Shown here one piece after another: positions 14,694 through 15,204 of a stretch of 15,204 nucleotides of DNA; positions within the stretch are counted from its first letter, which is position 1; each line of letters starts with the position of its first letter. The stretch is from an uncultured Eubacteriales bacterium (GTDB lineage Bacteria; Bacillota; Clostridia; Oscillospirales; Acutalibacteraceae). The position numbers and the translations under genes were made by a program. Below the pieces are notes generated by a model that made no database searches, was not told where the DNA came from, and worked only from the letters and a program-made list of their open reading frames with translations. The stretch covers positions 1 to 15,204 of the forward strand of contig CABQAC010000016.1 in NCBI GenBank assembly GCA_902462035.1, read 5' to 3'.

Positions 14694-14723
14694 CACAAAT
14701 CTTTTGCGGACCAGATCTTCATT

Positions 14724-14894
14724 CTATTTGGTTTTTCTATCGAAATTTACCAAACGAGTGCATTTTATATAGCCCCTTCCATTAATCGTTTTCGCTTTTA
14801 TTTAGCTTGACTATATTTTATCGTGTCGACAAAAAGAAACAATAAAAGATGAAAAATCTAATATTATCAAGGTAAAAACTAACATGAAATCAAG
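14724..14894. other. AT-rich control region between the small gene and the RNA candidate
   Basis: This stretch is much richer in A and T than the rest of the window and has no open frame of note. It contains TTGACT (14807-14812), the palindrome TGTCGACA (14824-14831), which is one mismatch from a Spo0A box (TGTCGAA) on either strand, and TAATATTAT (14859-14867), which could be the -10 of the downstream RNA candidate. It looks like divergent control DNA. Confidence 0.4.
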
Positions 14895-15135
14895 AATACC
14901 CCTGTAACGGTAGGTTTTATACCCCCCAAAAAATAGTCTTTGTACCGGCTTGGATCCTAACGGGGTGTTGAACCCTTTCATGGGTATCCCCTGCTCCGTT
15001 CCCTATAAACGGGAAAATGACAGTACTGGCAAGGTATCTAATTGCTTTGGGGCACCATGAAAAAGCATTTTACTTGGCGGAAGTATGAAGCGATATGATC
15101 TCGTCCCCCCTCCCCGGTAGAACCGGGGATTTTTT
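14895..15135 (+). ncRNA. Structured non-coding RNA candidate with its own terminator
   Basis: About 240 nt without an open frame, dense in pairing segments and ending in an intrinsic terminator. Helices seen: GGGGT (14962-14966) with ATCCCC (14986-14991), enclosing ACCC (14972-14975) with GGGT (14982-14985); TTCCC (14999-15003) with GGGAA (15011-15015); TGCTTT (15043-15048) with AAAGCA (15062-15067); TACTT (15071-15075) with AAGTA (15081-15085). AACGG occurs three times (14906, 14959, 15008), and all copies can pair with the single CCGTT at 14996-15000, so alternative folds or a pseudoknot are possible. GTACCGGC (14942) and GTACTGGC (15023) are near-repeats. Its size, free-standing position and terminator would fit the raiA-motif RNA of Firmicutes, but I cannot verify that match; it does not look like 6S, SRP, RNase P or tmRNA. 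The 5' end is approximate. Confidence 0.55.
15111..15135 (+). terminator. Intrinsic terminator of the RNA candidate
   Basis: CCCCGG (15112-15117) pairs with CCGGGG (15123-15128), extended by a T-A pair (15111 with 15129), around the loop TAGAA, followed by six T (15130-15135). Confidence 0.9.
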
Positions 15136-15152
15136 ATACGAAAACAGACAGT

Positions 15153-15198
15153 CATGACCACCCGTAAAACGGGTGGCATGAACGAGCCCTAAAAGGGC
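15153..15198. mobile_element. Two subterminal-type hairpins, possible IS200/IS605 element tip
   Basis: CATG-A-CCACCCG (15153-15164) pairs with CGGGTGG-CATG (15170-15180), an 11-bp stem with one bulged A and a TAAAA loop. It is followed by GCCCT (15186-15190) with AGGGC (15194-15198). Neither has a T-run. Hairpins with a bulged base near an element end are what Y1 transposases of the IS200/IS605 family bind. The element body would lie beyond the window; no transposase is visible, so this is tentative. Confidence 0.35.
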
Positions 15199-15204
15199 AT
15201 AGGA

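Noticed and set aside
14393..14722. Full 109-codon version of the small hypothetical gene
   Set aside because: The first 33 codons lie over the ribosome binding site GAGGAGG and a candidate promoter, and have no ribosome binding site of their own; the 76-codon form is better supported.
15153..15198. The two hairpins considered as a short CRISPR array
   Set aside because: They are self-complementary and differ from each other; there are no repeated units with spacers.

Overview
The window looks like chromosomal DNA from a moderately GC-rich member of the Clostridia, probably an Oscillospiraceae/Ruminococcaceae-type anaerobe. The evidence is strong AGGAGG-type ribosome binding sites, sigma-A style promoters, sugar-transporter genes of the LplA-LplB-YtcP type, a DUF2284 protein, a CwlC-like amidase with no signal peptide and a large multidomain c-di-GMP protein. 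I cannot name a genus from sequence alone.

Layout. (1) 1-3274, plus strand: the end of a sugar-binding lipoprotein gene, an intergenic hairpin, two ABC permeases and an ADP-ribosylglycohydrolase, closed by a very strong terminator. No ATPase subunit is present, so the permeases probably use an ATPase encoded elsewhere. (2) 3366-6517, plus strand: a metal homeostasis block. A promoter with an ArsR-type operator drives an SmtB/CadC-like regulator, a free-standing HMA metal-binding protein and a P1B-2 (Zn/Cd/Pb) efflux ATPase with no HMA domain of its own. A small DtxR/MntR-family regulator follows with its own promoter and a terminator. (3) 6618-11384, minus strand: a long-leader promoter, a predicted cytoplasmic signalling protein of about 1261 residues (REC, HD-GYP, PAS-like domains, GGDEF with intact I-site, GAF, Cys-rich PAS), then a DUF2284 metal-binding protein in the same apparent operon. 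(4) 11601-12282, minus strand: an Amidase_3 cell-wall hydrolase without signal peptide. (5) 12365-14028: a long palindrome, then on the minus strand an unusual AraC-type DNA-binding domain fused to an APH-like kinase, with paired direct repeats in its upstream region. (6) 14393-15204: a small conserved-looking protein gene (minus), an AT-rich control region, a plus-strand structured RNA candidate ending in an intrinsic terminator, and at the edge two hairpins like the tip of an IS200/IS605-family element.

Working together: region 2 is a self-contained sense-and-export circuit for divalent metals (sensor, soluble carrier, pump). Region 3 couples unknown intracellular signals to both synthesis and breakdown of c-di-GMP within one polypeptide. 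The least explained parts are the roughly 290-nt leader of that gene, the AraC-kinase fusion and the 14895-15135 RNA candidate. Several open reading frames extend upstream of the start that the ribosome binding site or promoter supports; I give the shorter start where the sequence decides it.
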